From: JAAEUB01 sp964550345
Lineage (GTDB): Bacteria; Pseudomonadota; Alphaproteobacteria; Rhodobacterales; Rhodobacteraceae
Assembly: GCA_964550345.1 (NCBI GenBank)
Contig: CAZJYZ010000006.1
Coordinates: 28,350-92,349 of the forward strand
Reading direction: 5' to 3'
DNA: 64,000 nt
In this document: positions 34,797-44,469 of the stretch, one piece after another
Position numbering within the stretch: the first letter of the stretch is position 1
Layout: each line of letters begins with the position of its first letter
Made by a program: the position numbers and the translations under genes
The notes under the pieces: generated by a model
What the model was told of the DNA's origin: nothing
What the model saw: only the letters and a program-made list of their open reading frames with translations
The model's database searches: none

Positions 34797-35075
34797 ATGT
34801 ATCTGAAAAAAGTAGACGGGCCGCGCGCGGTTACATTACCCGATGGATCGGTCATGACCCGTGCTGATTTACCAGCTGAATCAACACGACGCTGGGTCGC
34901 CAGCCGCAAGGCTGCGGTGGTGCGCGGCGTTACCTACGGGCTGATCCCGCTTGCTGACGCGTTATCAACCTATGGTATATCAGAAGATGAATTCGCGGAA
35001 TGGAAACACGCCGTCGATACCCATGGGGAATCGGCTTTAAAGGCGACCACACTTCAAAGGTATAGACAACCTTAG
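34797..35075 (+). CDS. sciP: SciP-type CtrA regulator (DUF1153)
   Basis: A 92-residue protein of the DUF1153/SciP family: the opening MYLKKVDGPRAVTLPDGSVM, the helical core RRWVASRKAAVVRGVTYGLI and the HTH-like LADALSTYGISEDEFAEWK. In Caulobacter SciP binds and inhibits the cell-cycle regulator CtrA. Here it lies directly upstream of ctrA, so the functional link is supported by context. Confidence 0.9.
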   Translation: MYLKKVDGPRAVTLPDGSVMTRADLPAESTRRWVASRKAAVVRGVTYGLIPLADALSTYGISEDEFAEWKHAVDTHGESALKATTLQRYRQP

Positions 35076-35113
35076 AGAGAACTCGCTAAAAGTTCTTATA
35101 CAGTAACGAGTGG

Positions 35114-35125
35114 TTAACCAATTAA
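35114..35125. promoter_or_regulatory. Candidate CtrA half-sites upstream of ctrA
   Basis: GTTAACCAATTAAGG holds TTAACC (35114-35119) and TTAA (35122-35125), half-sites of the CtrA-binding pattern, about 50 bp before the ctrA start. The spacing differs from the classical TTAA-N7-TTAA, so the call is tentative. Confidence 0.4.
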
Positions 35126-35172
35126 GGCCAAGTTGTTCTTAATGGAAACCGAAGTTAGCGGAGTATTAAAGA

Positions 35173-35886
35173 ATGCGCATCCTGCTGGTGGAAGACGACC
35201 CGACCACATCTCGTTCGTTCGAGCTTATGCTCACCCACGCAAATCTCAATGTCTATGCAACTGATTTGGGGGAGGAGGGTATAGATCAAGCCAAATTATA
35301 TGACTATGACTTGATTTTACTCGACTTGAACTTGCCAGATATGAACGGGCTGGAGGTTCTGCGCCAATTACGTCTGGCGCGGATTGAGACACCCATTTTG
35401 ATCCTGACCGGATCCGATGACACCGAAAGTAAAATCAAGGGTTTTGGGTTTGGTGCAGACGATTACATGACCAAACCGTTCCATCGCGAAGAATTGGTGG
35501 CCCGGATACATGCGATCATCCGTCGTTCCAAAGGTCATTCGCAATCAATCATCAAAACTGGCTCGGTCTCTGTCAACCTAGACGCGAAAACGGTTGAGGT
35601 GGACGGCCGCACCGTACATCTGACCGGCAAGGAATATCAGATACTCGAACTGCTTTCTCTGCGCAAAGGAACGACGCTGACCAAGGAAATGTTCCTCAAC
35701 CATCTCTATGGTGGAATGGATGAGCCAGAGTTGAAAATTATAGACGTATTTATTTGCAAGTTGCGCAAAAAGCTGACGAATGCGACTGGTGGAGATAATT
35801 TTATCGAAACTGTGTGGGGCCGTGGCTATGTGCTGCGCGATCCTGAGCCAATGGACCTCGAGGCTCCTATGGCAATGGGTGCCTGA
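35173..35886 (+). CDS. ctrA: Cell-cycle response regulator CtrA
   Basis: An OmpR-type response regulator of 237 residues: receiver domain (1-120) with phosphoacceptor D51 (LILLDLNLPDMNG), and a C-terminal winged HTH (about 125-225) ending ETVWGRGYVLRDPEP. The opening MRILLVEDDPTTSRSFELML and FGADDYMTKPFHREELV match CtrA. In Rhodobacterales it controls motility and gene transfer agents rather than viability. A terminator follows. Confidence 0.96.
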   Translation: MRILLVEDDPTTSRSFELMLTHANLNVYATDLGEEGIDQAKLYDYDLILLDLNLPDMNGLEVLRQLRLARIETPILILTGSDDTESKIKGFGFGADDYMTKPFHREELVARIHAIIRRSKGHSQSIIKTGSVSVNLDAKTVEVDGRTVHLTGKEYQILELLSLRKGTTLTKEMFLNHLYGGMDEPELKIIDVFICKLRKKLTNATGGDNFIETVWGRGYVLRDPEPMDLEAPMAMGA

Positions 35887-35908
35887 TAACTATATTTTTT
35901 CCCCTGTC

Positions 35909-35943
35909 CCGGTCCTCGCATTGTAGCGGGGGCCGGTTTTTTT
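35909..35943 (+). terminator. Intrinsic terminator of ctrA
   Basis: CCGGTCCTCGC and GCGGGGGCCGG pair (two G-T pairs) around ATTGTA, followed by seven T bases at 35937-35943. Confidence 0.85.
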
Positions 35944-36030
35944 GTTCTGACAACGCAGAGCTATGTGTAATGCTGGACGAGCGCGCCTGAGGTCAATAAC
36001 ACTGGCATGGTGTAATTTGGGGGGCGCTCG

Positions 36031-38160
36031 ATGAATGGTCCGTGGCAGGACGTACCACCAGAAAAACTGGACAGGCTGGCTGCAGTCAATGAACTTGCGC
36101 GGCTGACCAAGTTGGTGGAGCAGGCGAATTTAGCCTATCACCGGGATGATGCACCAGAAGTAAGCGATGCGGAATACGATGCCGCCAAACGACGCTTGAT
36201 TGCCATCGAAAAGAGGTTTCCAGACCTCAAACAGGCAGGTAGCCCCAGCACCCAGGTCGGTGCCAGCCCGCGGGAGGGGTTTGGCAAAGTTACCCATGCG
36301 GTCAGAATGCTGTCTTTGGCCAACGCCTTTGATGAGGCTGACGTGGTGGAGTTTGATAAACGGATCCGCTCTTTTCTTGGGCTGGAAGCTGATGCGCCCA
36401 TGTCTTACACGGCCGAGCCAAAAATTGACGGGCTTTCGCTCTCTTTGCGTTACGAGGATGGGCAACTGGTGCAAGCTGCGACGCGGGGTGATGGCGAAAC
36501 CGGTGAAAATGTAACGGCTAATGCCCTTTGCTTAAGGGATATTCCGAAAAAGCTCTCTAATGCCCCCGTAATTTTAGAGGTTCGGGGTGAAGTATATATG
36601 AGCAACGAGGATTTTTCGGCGCTAAATGAAAGACAAACAGGACTTGGTGAAAAAACTTTTGCCAATCCGCGAAATGCCGCCGCCGGGTCGATGCGCCAGC
36701 TGGATGCATCTGTCACTGCTTCGCGGCCGCTCAGGTTTTTCGCCTATGCCTGGGGAGAGGTCTCAGCCCCCCTTGCCAATAGCCAGGCCGAGGCTATTTC
36801 GCGACTAAACTCCTTGGGTTTTCAAACCAATCCACTCACAAAAATATGCACAAGCGTCTCGCAGATGCTAAACCATTACAACAAGATAGAAGCCTCTCGG
36901 GCTGATCTGGGATACGATATAGACGGGGTTGTTTACAAAGTTGATGACCTTGCTTTGCAGGCCCGGCTGGGTTTTCGCTCAACCACGCCGCGATGGGCGA
37001 TTGCTCACAAATTTCCTGCCGAGACTGCCTGGACCCGGCTTGAGGCGATCGACATTCAGGTTGGGCGAACCGGCGCACTTTCCCCCGTGGCGCGCCTTGC
37101 CCCGGTGACGGTTGGCGGCGTCGTTGTCTCAAACGCAACGTTGCATAATGAGGATTACATTGTCGGCATTGACAACAAGGGTGCGCAAATTCGCGATGGC
37201 AAGGACATCCGCGAAGGGGATTGGGTGCAGATCTACCGTGCCGGTGACGTGATCCCAAAGATACGGGATGTTGACTTAAGTAAACGACCTGCGGACGTGA
37301 AACCCTATCCCTTCCCGCAAGCCTGCCCGGAATGCGGTTCGCAGGCTTTGCGTGAAGAGGGCGATGCGGTCAGGCGGTGTACTGGTGGATTAATTTGCCC
37401 TGCGCAGGCTGTTGAAAAGTTAAGACATTTCGTCAGTCGGGGGGCTTTTGACATCGAAGGTCTGGGCGCGAAACAGGTCGAAGCTTTCTATCACATGGGG
37501 TGGATCAAAACCCCTGCAGATATTTTTGAGCTACAAGCCCATCATGCGGAGGCCTTGCGCACCCTAGAAGGCTGGGGGGAAAAGTCTGCCAGCAATCTTT
37601 TTGCCGCAATTGATACACGGCGTCATATCCCACTGGCCCGGCTGATTTTCGCATTGGGCATTCGCCATGTCGGTGAGTCCTCAGCCGGATTACTGGCCCG
37701 CAGCTACGGCACTTGGGAGGGTTTCGAGCAGGCGTTAATAAAAGCGCAAATTGGGGAAGGCGCTGAATGGGACGCATTACTTGCAATTGATGGTGTCGGC
37801 CAGACTATGGCCACTTCACTGGTTGCTACTTTCCACAATGCGACGGAAATTGCAGCGATTGAGCAATTGGCCGCACATTTGGATATCGCTGCTGCCAAGG
37901 CAGTGCAATCAGATAGCCCAATTGCCGGAAAAACCGTGGTTTTTACCGGGTCATTGGAGCGTATGACCCGGGCCGAGGCCAAAGCCCGGGCGGAAGCAAT
38001 GGGGGCGAAAGTTGCTGGTTCAGTATCCAAGAAGACGGACCTAGTTGTGGCAGGGCCTGGGGCGGGCTCAAAAGCTAAAAAAGCTGCCGAGCTTGGGATA
38101 GAAGTGATAGATGAGGAAAGCTGGTTGACCATGGCTGGCGGGCATTTGGGGGGGGCATGA
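36031..38160 (+). CDS. ligA: NAD-dependent DNA ligase
   Basis: A 709-residue replicative ligase. It has the Ia domain, adenylation lysine K131 in EPKIDG, OB fold, Zn finger (CPECG ... CTGGLIC), HhH region (about 485-590) and a C-terminal BRCT domain (about 632-705; GKTVVFTGSLERMTR). All domains are complete. It overlaps recG by 4 bp (ATGA). Confidence 0.97.
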   Translation: MNGPWQDVPPEKLDRLAAVNELARLTKLVEQANLAYHRDDAPEVSDAEYDAAKRRLIAIEKRFPDLKQAGSPSTQVGASPREGFGKVTHAVRMLSLANAFDEADVVEFDKRIRSFLGLEADAPMSYTAEPKIDGLSLSLRYEDGQLVQAATRGDGETGENVTANALCLRDIPKKLSNAPVILEVRGEVYMSNEDFSALNERQTGLGEKTFANPRNAAAGSMRQLDASVTASRPLRFFAYAWGEVSAPLANSQAEAISRLNSLGFQTNPLTKICTSVSQMLNHYNKIEASRADLGYDIDGVVYKVDDLALQARLGFRSTTPRWAIAHKFPAETAWTRLEAIDIQVGRTGALSPVARLAPVTVGGVVVSNATLHNEDYIVGIDNKGAQIRDGKDIREGDWVQIYRAGDVIPKIRDVDLSKRPADVKPYPFPQACPECGSQALREEGDAVRRCTGGLICPAQAVEKLRHFVSRGAFDIEGLGAKQVEAFYHMGWIKTPADIFELQAHHAEALRTLEGWGEKSASNLFAAIDTRRHIPLARLIFALGIRHVGESSAGLLARSYGTWEGFEQALIKAQIGEGAEWDALLAIDGVGQTMATSLVATFHNATEIAAIEQLAAHLDIAAAKAVQSDSPIAGKTVVFTGSLERMTRAEAKARAEAMGAKVAGSVSKKTDLVVAGPGAGSKAKKAAELGIEVIDEESWLTMAGGHLGGA

Positions 38161-40247
38161 GCACAAGACCGGAAATTCTGTTTCCACTTTTTGCCAGCCT
38201 TGAAACATTGGGCGGTGTTGGCGCGAAAACGGCTAAGGCCTTTGGTCAACTCGATATAACAGCGCCACGCGACCTGTTGTTTTCATTGCCTTATACGGGC
38301 ACAGACCGGCGGTTTCGCGCGTCTGTTCAAGAGGTCGAGGCGCCAGTCACAGTAACGGTTGAAGTTGAGATTGGCCGCCATATCCCGCCACAGACAAAAT
38401 CGCGCCCGTACCGCGTCGAGGTCAAGGATGCGCTTACCAGCTTTCAGCTCGTGTTTTTTCACGCAAACGAAGCCTGGCTTGCACGGCAATTGCCAACAGG
38501 GCAGCGCCGGATTGTTTCGGGTAAAGTTGAGTTGTTTGATAATATCGCCCAGATTGTGCATCCGGACTATATTCTGAAGCCGCACGAGGCGGACCAGATC
38601 CCGGATTATGAACCGGGTTACCACCTGACGGCCGGGATTACTGCCCGTGTTATGGTGAAATCCATCGGCGAAGTCCTGGGGCGCCTACCGGTCTTGGCGG
38701 AATGGATCGACCCGGAACTTAAAAAACGGGAACGTTGGCCTGATTGGCAAGCTGCACTCGTCAAAGCACACGCTCCTGATGGCCCAGATGATCTTGCGCC
38801 TACCGCTCCGGTGCGCCGACGTTTGGCTTATGACGAATTTTTCGCCCACCAGTTAACGCTGGCACTGGCGCGGGCGCGGGTGCGTCGTGGCAAGGGGCAA
38901 ATCAGCCTTGAGACCGGCGAGTTGCAAAAAAAGGTTTTGGCGTCCTTGCCCTATGAACCAACAGAAGCACAGCTACGTTCAGGGCGAGAGATTGCCACCG
39001 ATATGGCCTCGGGCAAACGGATGAACCGGCTGCTTCAGGGCGATGTTGGCTCGGGTAAAACACTGGTGGCCTTCATGGCGCTGCTAATAGCAGTTGAGGC
39101 CGGCGGGCAGGGCGTGATGATGGCGCCAACTGAAATTCTGGCTCGTCAACATTTGGAAAGTCTGCACCCACTAGCGGAGGTCGCCGGTGTCAGAGTGGAA
39201 ATTCTGACAGGGCGTGACAAAGGTAAAGAGCGTGCGGCAAAGCTGGAAGCGCTTGCTGGGGGAGATATAGACATTTTGGTGGGAACCCACGCAGTTTTTC
39301 AAAAGGGTGTGGAATATCATGCACTTCGACTGGCTGTCGTGGATGAACAACACCGCTTTGGCGTCACGCAACGTATGGAGTTGGGGGCCAAAGGTACGGC
39401 CTCGGACGTGTTGGTAATGACGGCGACGCCCATTCCACGCTCGCTTGCCTTGGCGCAATATGGCGACATGGATGTATCGGTTCTGGATGAGAAACCGCCG
39501 GGGCGAAAACCGGTTAAAACCGCCAGCATGCCGGTGTCGCGACTTGACGAGGTTGTGGCGCATTTGCGCGGGGCAATCGACAAAGGCCAGCAGGCCTATT
39601 GGGTCTGTCCGCTGGTTGAGGAAAGCGAGGTCTCGGACATGATCGCCGCAGAAGACCGTTTTACCCGTCTGCGTGCAGAGTTAGGCGAAGGTGTGGTCGG
39701 GCTGGTGCACGGCCAGATGCCACCGGCCGAAAAAGATGCGGCGATGCTGGATTTCCAAGCGGGCAAGACCAAAGTTCTGGTGGCAACCACGGTGATCGAG
39801 GTTGGCGTGGACGTACCAAACGCATCGATCATGGTGATCGAGCGGGCCGAACATTTTGGCCTGTCGCAATTGCATCAATTGCGGGGCCGGGTAGGGCGCG
39901 GCACGGCGCAATCGACCTGTTTGCTGCTCTATCAGCCACCTTTAACCGAGGGCGGTACCAGACGATTGGCTATATTGCGCGAAACCGAAGATGGATTTCG
40001 CATTGCCGAGGAAGATCTGGACATGCGCGGCGCCGGAGACGTCATTGGAACGACCCAGTCTGGCCTGCCCAAATTTTGGATCGGGGACTTGGAACATCAG
40101 GCTGGTCTGATGGAAGTGGCGCAAAAGGATGCACGAAAATTACTGGTAGACGACCCCGAATTAATCAGCCCGCGCGGACGCGCAGCTAGAGTTCTGTTGT
40201 GGTTGATGCGGCAGGACGAAGCGATCCGTTTGATTTCAGTAGGTTAG
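38157..40247 (+). CDS. recG: ATP-dependent DNA helicase RecG
   Basis: A fork-remodelling helicase of 696 residues: N-terminal wedge/OB domain, Walker A LQGDVGSGKT (about 293-302), Walker B DEQH in VVDEQHRFG, and the C-terminal helicase domain with QLRGRVGRG. It overlaps ligA by 4 bp, giving a two-gene repair operon. Confidence 0.96.
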   Translation: MSTRPEILFPLFASLETLGGVGAKTAKAFGQLDITAPRDLLFSLPYTGTDRRFRASVQEVEAPVTVTVEVEIGRHIPPQTKSRPYRVEVKDALTSFQLVFFHANEAWLARQLPTGQRRIVSGKVELFDNIAQIVHPDYILKPHEADQIPDYEPGYHLTAGITARVMVKSIGEVLGRLPVLAEWIDPELKKRERWPDWQAALVKAHAPDGPDDLAPTAPVRRRLAYDEFFAHQLTLALARARVRRGKGQISLETGELQKKVLASLPYEPTEAQLRSGREIATDMASGKRMNRLLQGDVGSGKTLVAFMALLIAVEAGGQGVMMAPTEILARQHLESLHPLAEVAGVRVEILTGRDKGKERAAKLEALAGGDIDILVGTHAVFQKGVEYHALRLAVVDEQHRFGVTQRMELGAKGTASDVLVMTATPIPRSLALAQYGDMDVSVLDEKPPGRKPVKTASMPVSRLDEVVAHLRGAIDKGQQAYWVCPLVEESEVSDMIAAEDRFTRLRAELGEGVVGLVHGQMPPAEKDAAMLDFQAGKTKVLVATTVIEVGVDVPNASIMVIERAEHFGLSQLHQLRGRVGRGTAQSTCLLLYQPPLTEGGTRRLAILRETEDGFRIAEEDLDMRGAGDVIGTTQSGLPKFWIGDLEHQAGLMEVAQKDARKLLVDDPELISPRGRAARVLLWLMRQDEAIRLISVG

Positions 40248-40371
40248 CATTTAGTTCACAAATGTTCTTAAAAAGTTCTTTACATGCCAGGCGCCATATG
40301 AGAACAAATAGGCAACAAGGCAGGGCAGACAAAAAAGCCCGCCAAGATGATTGAGATAGCAGGAGAGACCC

Positions 40372-40494
40372 ATGCTGAGAGATATCAAAAGTGTTTTGCG
40401 CCGCGCCGAAGCCACGATCTGGCAGGATTTTGCCGGGGGCCTGGCGCTCTTGATCATGCTGATCGGTGGCCTGTACCTGCCCGGCCTTACCTGA
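40372..40494 (+). CDS. 40-aa membrane protein of unknown function
   Basis: The frame reads MLRDIKSVLRRAEATIWQDF, then AGGLALLIMLIGGLYLPGLT. It has a basic amphipathic head, one transmembrane helix and a short PGLT tail. AGGAGAG precedes the ATG. A strong terminator follows, so it is probably a separate short transcript after recG. I recognise the general type, not the function. Confidence 0.65.
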   Translation: MLRDIKSVLRRAEATIWQDFAGGLALLIMLIGGLYLPGLT

Positions 40495-40619
40495 AACGTT
40501 TTACTGCCCGCGGTTTTTTCGGCCTACGCATCCTGTCCCCAATTCGATGCGCCTGTGGCTTGCCTGTCACCAATACCGGGATTTGCCTCATCCCCCGGAT
40601 ACCGGAAAACCCGCATAAC

Positions 40620-40658
40620 TGCCGCCGCCTTCCCATGGAAGTGCGGCGGTTTTTTTTG
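40620..40658 (+). terminator. Strong intrinsic terminator
   Basis: CCGCCGC and GCGGCGG pair, with further TTCC/GGAA pairing around CATG, followed by eight T bases (40650-40657). It ends the 40-aa gene transcript, and possibly that of recG. Confidence 0.85.
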
Positions 40659-40661
40659 CAA

Positions 40662-41114
40662 TTAACAGGCCTGTGCTTCGGCGGCCATATCCAGGGCTTC
40701 CAGCGTTGCGTCCCATGCCAGTAAGATTGAGGCATGGCGGTTTTTGTATTCGCGTGCCGGACGCAACACTTCAAGCTCTTCAAATGGCACTGACGGGGTT
40801 GGGCCGTCTTCTTTTAGCATCAAGGCAAGTTCATCGCGGGCGCGGGCAATGGCCGCGCGTTCCTGCCCAATCACGGCACGCCCCAATACCGAAGCCGAGG
40901 CTTGCCCAAGGGCGCAGGCGCGTACATTCTGTGCAAATTCACTGATCCGCCCATCTTCGGTAGCAAGGTCAACAGTGACAGTCGAGCCACAAAGCGGCGC
41001 ACGTTTCTTGGCGCTTGCCTGCGGCTGGTCCAGCCTGCCCGCATGCTGAATATCGGCAGCCAGCGCCAAAATCTTCTTTGAATATAATCTTATCAGGTCG
41101 TTGTTATCGCTCAT
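40662..41114 (-). CDS. IscU/NifU-like Fe-S scaffold protein
   Basis: A 150-residue IscU-fold protein with scaffold-type cysteines in PLCGSTVTVDL and RACALGQASASVL; a third cysteine is the last residue (AQAC). The third cluster cysteine of classic IscU is displaced, as in SufU-like forms. I start it at MSDNNDLIRL (41114); the longer frame lacks support. It is far from the suf operon at 51 kb but probably serves the same pathway. Confidence 0.82.
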   Translation of the reverse strand: MSDNNDLIRLYSKKILALAADIQHAGRLDQPQASAKKRAPLCGSTVTVDLATEDGRISEFAQNVRACALGQASASVLGRAVIGQERAAIARARDELALMLKEDGPTPSVPFEELEVLRPAREYKNRHASILLAWDATLEALDMAAEAQAC

Positions 41115-41178
41115 GGCTTTCCCTCGCCGCCGGTTCCCCTTAATTAGGGGCAGTTGCGCGGATTGAAAAGGATATGTC

Positions 41179-41535
41179 ATGAATTTTGACCCGAAAAACC
41201 TGACTTTTAACGAAGCTGGCCTAATCCCCGTCATTGCGCAGGAAGCTGAAACTGGCGATGTGCTGATGCTGGCCTGGATGAATGCCGAAGCTGTGGCGCG
41301 CACACTGGAAAGTGGAAAAGTGACATATTGGAGCCGTTCGCGGCAGGAATTTTGGGTTAAAGGGCTAACCTCGGGCAATGTGCAGGCGCTGGTAGAATTG
41401 CGCTTTGATTGTGATCGTGACTGTTTGTTGGTGTTGGTACGCCAAAGCGGCCCGGCATGTCATACAGGCCGCCAATCATGTTTTTATACGGCAGTGCGGG
41501 GTGGCGAAGAAGTTGAAATTCTGGCGCTGGATTAG
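41179..41535 (+). CDS. hisI: Phosphoribosyl-AMP cyclohydrolase
   Basis: Third step of histidine synthesis: opens the ring of PR-AMP. The 118-residue protein has the signature VTYWSRSRQEFWVKG and the zinc/magnesium ligands DCDRDCLL ... CHTGRQSCF. It is not fused to HisE. Its stop overlaps that of gluQ by 4 bp (convergent). Confidence 0.96.
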   Translation: MNFDPKNLTFNEAGLIPVIAQEAETGDVLMLAWMNAEAVARTLESGKVTYWSRSRQEFWVKGLTSGNVQALVELRFDCDRDCLLVLVRQSGPACHTGRQSCFYTAVRGGEEVEILALD

Positions 41536-42383
41536 AGCCCGAGCAAAGCCCTGATACCGGCGGGCGTTGTACCTGCATTGCGCAAGGTAGCAAGGGCGCG
41601 GGCATCGTCACGTTTAGCCAGACGTTTGCCATCGTCATCGCGGATCAAACGGTGGTGGTGATATGTTGGCGTCGGCAACCCAAGCAGTTTTTGCAGTAAA
41701 ACATGGACTTTGGTTGCCTCAAACAAGTCACGGCCACGAACAACGTGGGTGATTTTCTGGGCCGCATCATCAACCACCACGGACAGATGGTAAGAGGTGG
41801 CAATGTCGCGGCGCGCCAGCACGATGTCTCCGAAACTGTTCATCAGGTCTTTACCCGTGACCCGATGCGTACCCGCATGTCGTGGCCCGGTTTCGGTGAA
41901 AACCATGTGGTTTTCCCTGACAAAGTCCAATGCCGCGGCCATGTTCAGGCGGATCGCGTCGCCGGGTTTGCGGTCCTTCATTGATCGCCCACGGCATGTG
42001 CCCGGGTAAAGCGGCCCATCGGGTCCGATCAAAACGGCCCCTTCTTGCGGAGCCGAAAGAGCAGCACGGATATCCCCGCGGCTGCAGGAGCACGGATAGG
42101 TGAGGTTTTTTTCGCCCAGCTGTTCCAGTGCGGCGTCATAGGCCGTCTGACGGTGCGACTGGCGCATAATTGGGTGTGGCCAATCCAGCCCCAGCCAATG
42201 CAGATCGTCGAAGATGGCGGCCTCATAATCGGTGCGACTGCGGGCGGTATCAATGTCTTCGATTCGCAAAAGGCAAACGCCGCCTTCGACCCGCGCCATG
42301 TCCCAGGCGGTCAGTGCTGAAAAAGCATGTCCAAGATGCAGGGCACCGGTAGGGGATGGGGCGAAGCGGGTGGTAAAGGTCAC
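41532..42383 (-). CDS. gluQ: Glutamyl-Q tRNA(Asp) synthetase
   Basis: A truncated glutamyl-tRNA synthetase paralogue of 283 residues that glutamylates queuosine 34 of tRNA-Asp. It has the catalytic HLGHAFSAL (HIGH equivalent) and KRDDARAL (KMSKS region) but no anticodon-binding domain. It is near trmFO and hisI. Confidence 0.93.
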   Translation of the reverse strand: MTFTTRFAPSPTGALHLGHAFSALTAWDMARVEGGVCLLRIEDIDTARSRTDYEAAIFDDLHWLGLDWPHPIMRQSHRQTAYDAALEQLGEKNLTYPCSCSRGDIRAALSAPQEGAVLIGPDGPLYPGTCRGRSMKDRKPGDAIRLNMAAALDFVRENHMVFTETGPRHAGTHRVTGKDLMNSFGDIVLARRDIATSYHLSVVVDDAAQKITHVVRGRDLFEATKVHVLLQKLLGLPTPTYHHHRLIRDDDGKRLAKRDDARALATLRNAGTTPAGIRALLGL

Positions 42384-42399
42384 AGTTTTTCAAACACCT

Positions 42400-43773
42400 T
42401 CATTGCTCCGTGCTCTGAGTTTGACTGAGTTCTACCCCTTGATTTAGCCAATCACGCCACGCAGTTTTCGCCCGGTCACTAAAGGCTTTATACCGGTCTT
42501 TGCGCCCTCGGCGCCCGCCCTTCAGGCCTTCAATGGGGCGAAACAGGCCAAAATTAACGTTCATCGGTTGGAATGTCTTTGCCTCGGCACCGCCGGTGAT
42601 ATGATGAATGAGGGCACCCATGGCGGCATCCTGCGGAACAGGTGTAAGGGAAGTTCCCGTAAGCTCAGCCGCTGCCATGCGCCCGGCAAGTAGCCCCATC
42701 GCGGCTGATTCCACGTACCCTTCGACACCGGTGATTTGCCCGGCAAAGCGGATATTGGGCTGTGATCTGAGGCGCATCTGATCGTCCAGCAAAGTAGGAG
42801 AATTCAGGAAAGTATTGCGGTGAATGCCACCAAGACGGGCAAATTGGGCATTCTCAAGACCGGGTATACGTTTGAAAACATCTACTTGCGCGCCGTATTT
42901 CATTTTGGTCTGAAAGCCGACAATATTAAAAAGTGTTCCCAACTTATTGTCCCGGCGCAGCTGCACCACGGCATAAGGTTTGTCCTCGGGGGAATGGCTA
43001 TTGGTCAGGCCAACTGGCTTCATCGGTCCAAAGCGCAAAGTCTCTCGCCCGCGCTCGGCCATTACTTCGATCGGCAGGCAGCCGTCGAAATAGCCCGCTG
43101 TTTCCCCTTCATGAAACTCGGTTTTCTCCGCCGCCAGAAGGGCGTCGATGAAGGCCTCATATTGCGGTTTGGTCATGGGGCAGTTGAGGTAGGCTTTGCG
43201 CTCATCTTCTGTGTCGCCCTTGTCATACCGTGACTGGGCCCAGACGATATCCATATCAATGCTGTCTGAATGCAAGATTGGGGCGATGGCATCAAAAAAC
43301 GCCAGCGCATCGGCGCCGGTTTCGGCCTGAATGGCAGCTCCCAGTGTGGGCGAGGTCAGCGGGCCCGTGGCGAAAATCCACTGACCCTCGTCGGGTAGAG
43401 TGTTTACCTCACCCGATTCCAGCTTAACATTTGGTAAGGCCAGCAGATGATCAGTTACGGCGCTGGAAAAGGCTTCCCGGTCCACCGCCAGCGCGCCGCC
43501 CGCAGGGATGCGATGTGCGTCCGCCATGGCCATGATCAGACTGTCAGCCGCGCGCATTTCCCAATGCAATAGCCCGACGGCATTTTGTTCGTGATCATCC
43601 GAGCGGAATGAATTTGAGCACACCATTTCCGCCAGGTTGCCGGATTTATGGGCAAAAGTTTCTACCTCTGGGCGCATTTCGTGAAGGGTCACGTTTACGC
43701 CGGCCTTAGAAGCCTGCCAGGCGGCCTCGCTTCCCGCAAGACCGCCGCCAACAATATGTAATTCTGGTTTCAT
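42400..43773 (-). CDS. trmFO: Folate-dependent tRNA (uracil-54-C5) methyltransferase
   Basis: Uses methylene-THF and FAD to make T54 in tRNA. The N-terminal FAD motif IVGGGLAGSEAAWQAS is at about 5-20, followed by HEMRPE and MVCSNSFRSDD, the family signatures. The chosen start is MKPELHIVGGG (43773); an ATG three codons upstream is possible. It lies upstream of gluQ with 16 bp between. Confidence 0.95.
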   Translation of the reverse strand: MKPELHIVGGGLAGSEAAWQASKAGVNVTLHEMRPEVETFAHKSGNLAEMVCSNSFRSDDHEQNAVGLLHWEMRAADSLIMAMADAHRIPAGGALAVDREAFSSAVTDHLLALPNVKLESGEVNTLPDEGQWIFATGPLTSPTLGAAIQAETGADALAFFDAIAPILHSDSIDMDIVWAQSRYDKGDTEDERKAYLNCPMTKPQYEAFIDALLAAEKTEFHEGETAGYFDGCLPIEVMAERGRETLRFGPMKPVGLTNSHSPEDKPYAVVQLRRDNKLGTLFNIVGFQTKMKYGAQVDVFKRIPGLENAQFARLGGIHRNTFLNSPTLLDDQMRLRSQPNIRFAGQITGVEGYVESAAMGLLAGRMAAAELTGTSLTPVPQDAAMGALIHHITGGAEAKTFQPMNVNFGLFRPIEGLKGGRRGRKDRYKAFSDRAKTAWRDWLNQGVELSQTQSTEQ

Positions 43774-43813
43774 GTGCCCCATCTAGGGCAGGGTGTGGGG
43801 AAAGGGAAGCCCG

Positions 43814-44341
43814 CTATTGGACTTCGCTTATCTGGTCGAATAAGCGCCCAAGGTCGTCCGGGCTTTGCGCAAAGGCATGGGACAGTCTGGGTGGGTTTTC
43901 GGATTTTCGCGACCGTTTTTTGCGAATCGGGGGTGCGTTACGGGTCAGGCGAATCCGGCCTGGCGCATCTTCATGCACTTCCGTATGCACAAACCAGCCA
44001 CCCGTCAGTAACAGGGAAGCAACCAGGGCTGCGTCACGAACCAAAGCCATCTGAAACCCGTCCACAGGTAAGATGACCCGCGATGCAATTGTGAATGCGA
44101 TCAAAGCGCTAGAAGCAATTCGCAGATGTTTTCCGATCAGAACAAAATATGCTACCGAAAAAACACCCAAAGAAAACAATGCATTGTGCGTGCTTGTAGG
44201 CTCGGAAACCAAGAATTTCAAGAAGGCAACACTCTCTTTGGTGGGAAGAATTCCCATTGCCAGACCTAAGAAATAGAGTGTGATTCCAAGGCGTAATATC
44301 TGCCGCAGAGATTCGCTCTTTTGATCTGTTTGTTCCATCAT
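43814..44341 (-). CDS. Membrane protein of unknown function
   Basis: A 175-residue protein with about four hydrophobic helices (residues 18-30, 55-70, 75-92 and 103-115) followed by a basic C-terminal tail (NAPPIRKKRSRKSENPPRL). I recognise no family. It stands alone, 32 bp upstream of trmFO on the same strand, and could be read with it. Confidence 0.65.
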   Translation of the reverse strand: MMEQTDQKSESLRQILRLGITLYFLGLAMGILPTKESVAFLKFLVSEPTSTHNALFSLGVFSVAYFVLIGKHLRIASSALIAFTIASRVILPVDGFQMALVRDAALVASLLLTGGWFVHTEVHEDAPGRIRLTRNAPPIRKKRSRKSENPPRLSHAFAQSPDDLGRLFDQISEVQ

Positions 44342-44469
44342 TTTTCCCTTTCACACCCGTCGGTTGAGTTCACGGGCTTTGCGATCAGGTTAAAGATGCT
44401 CGCGAAATTGGGCGGAAATGCGATGGGAATTGGGTGATTGTGGACAAAGGCACCGGGAAAGCCGGTTTT

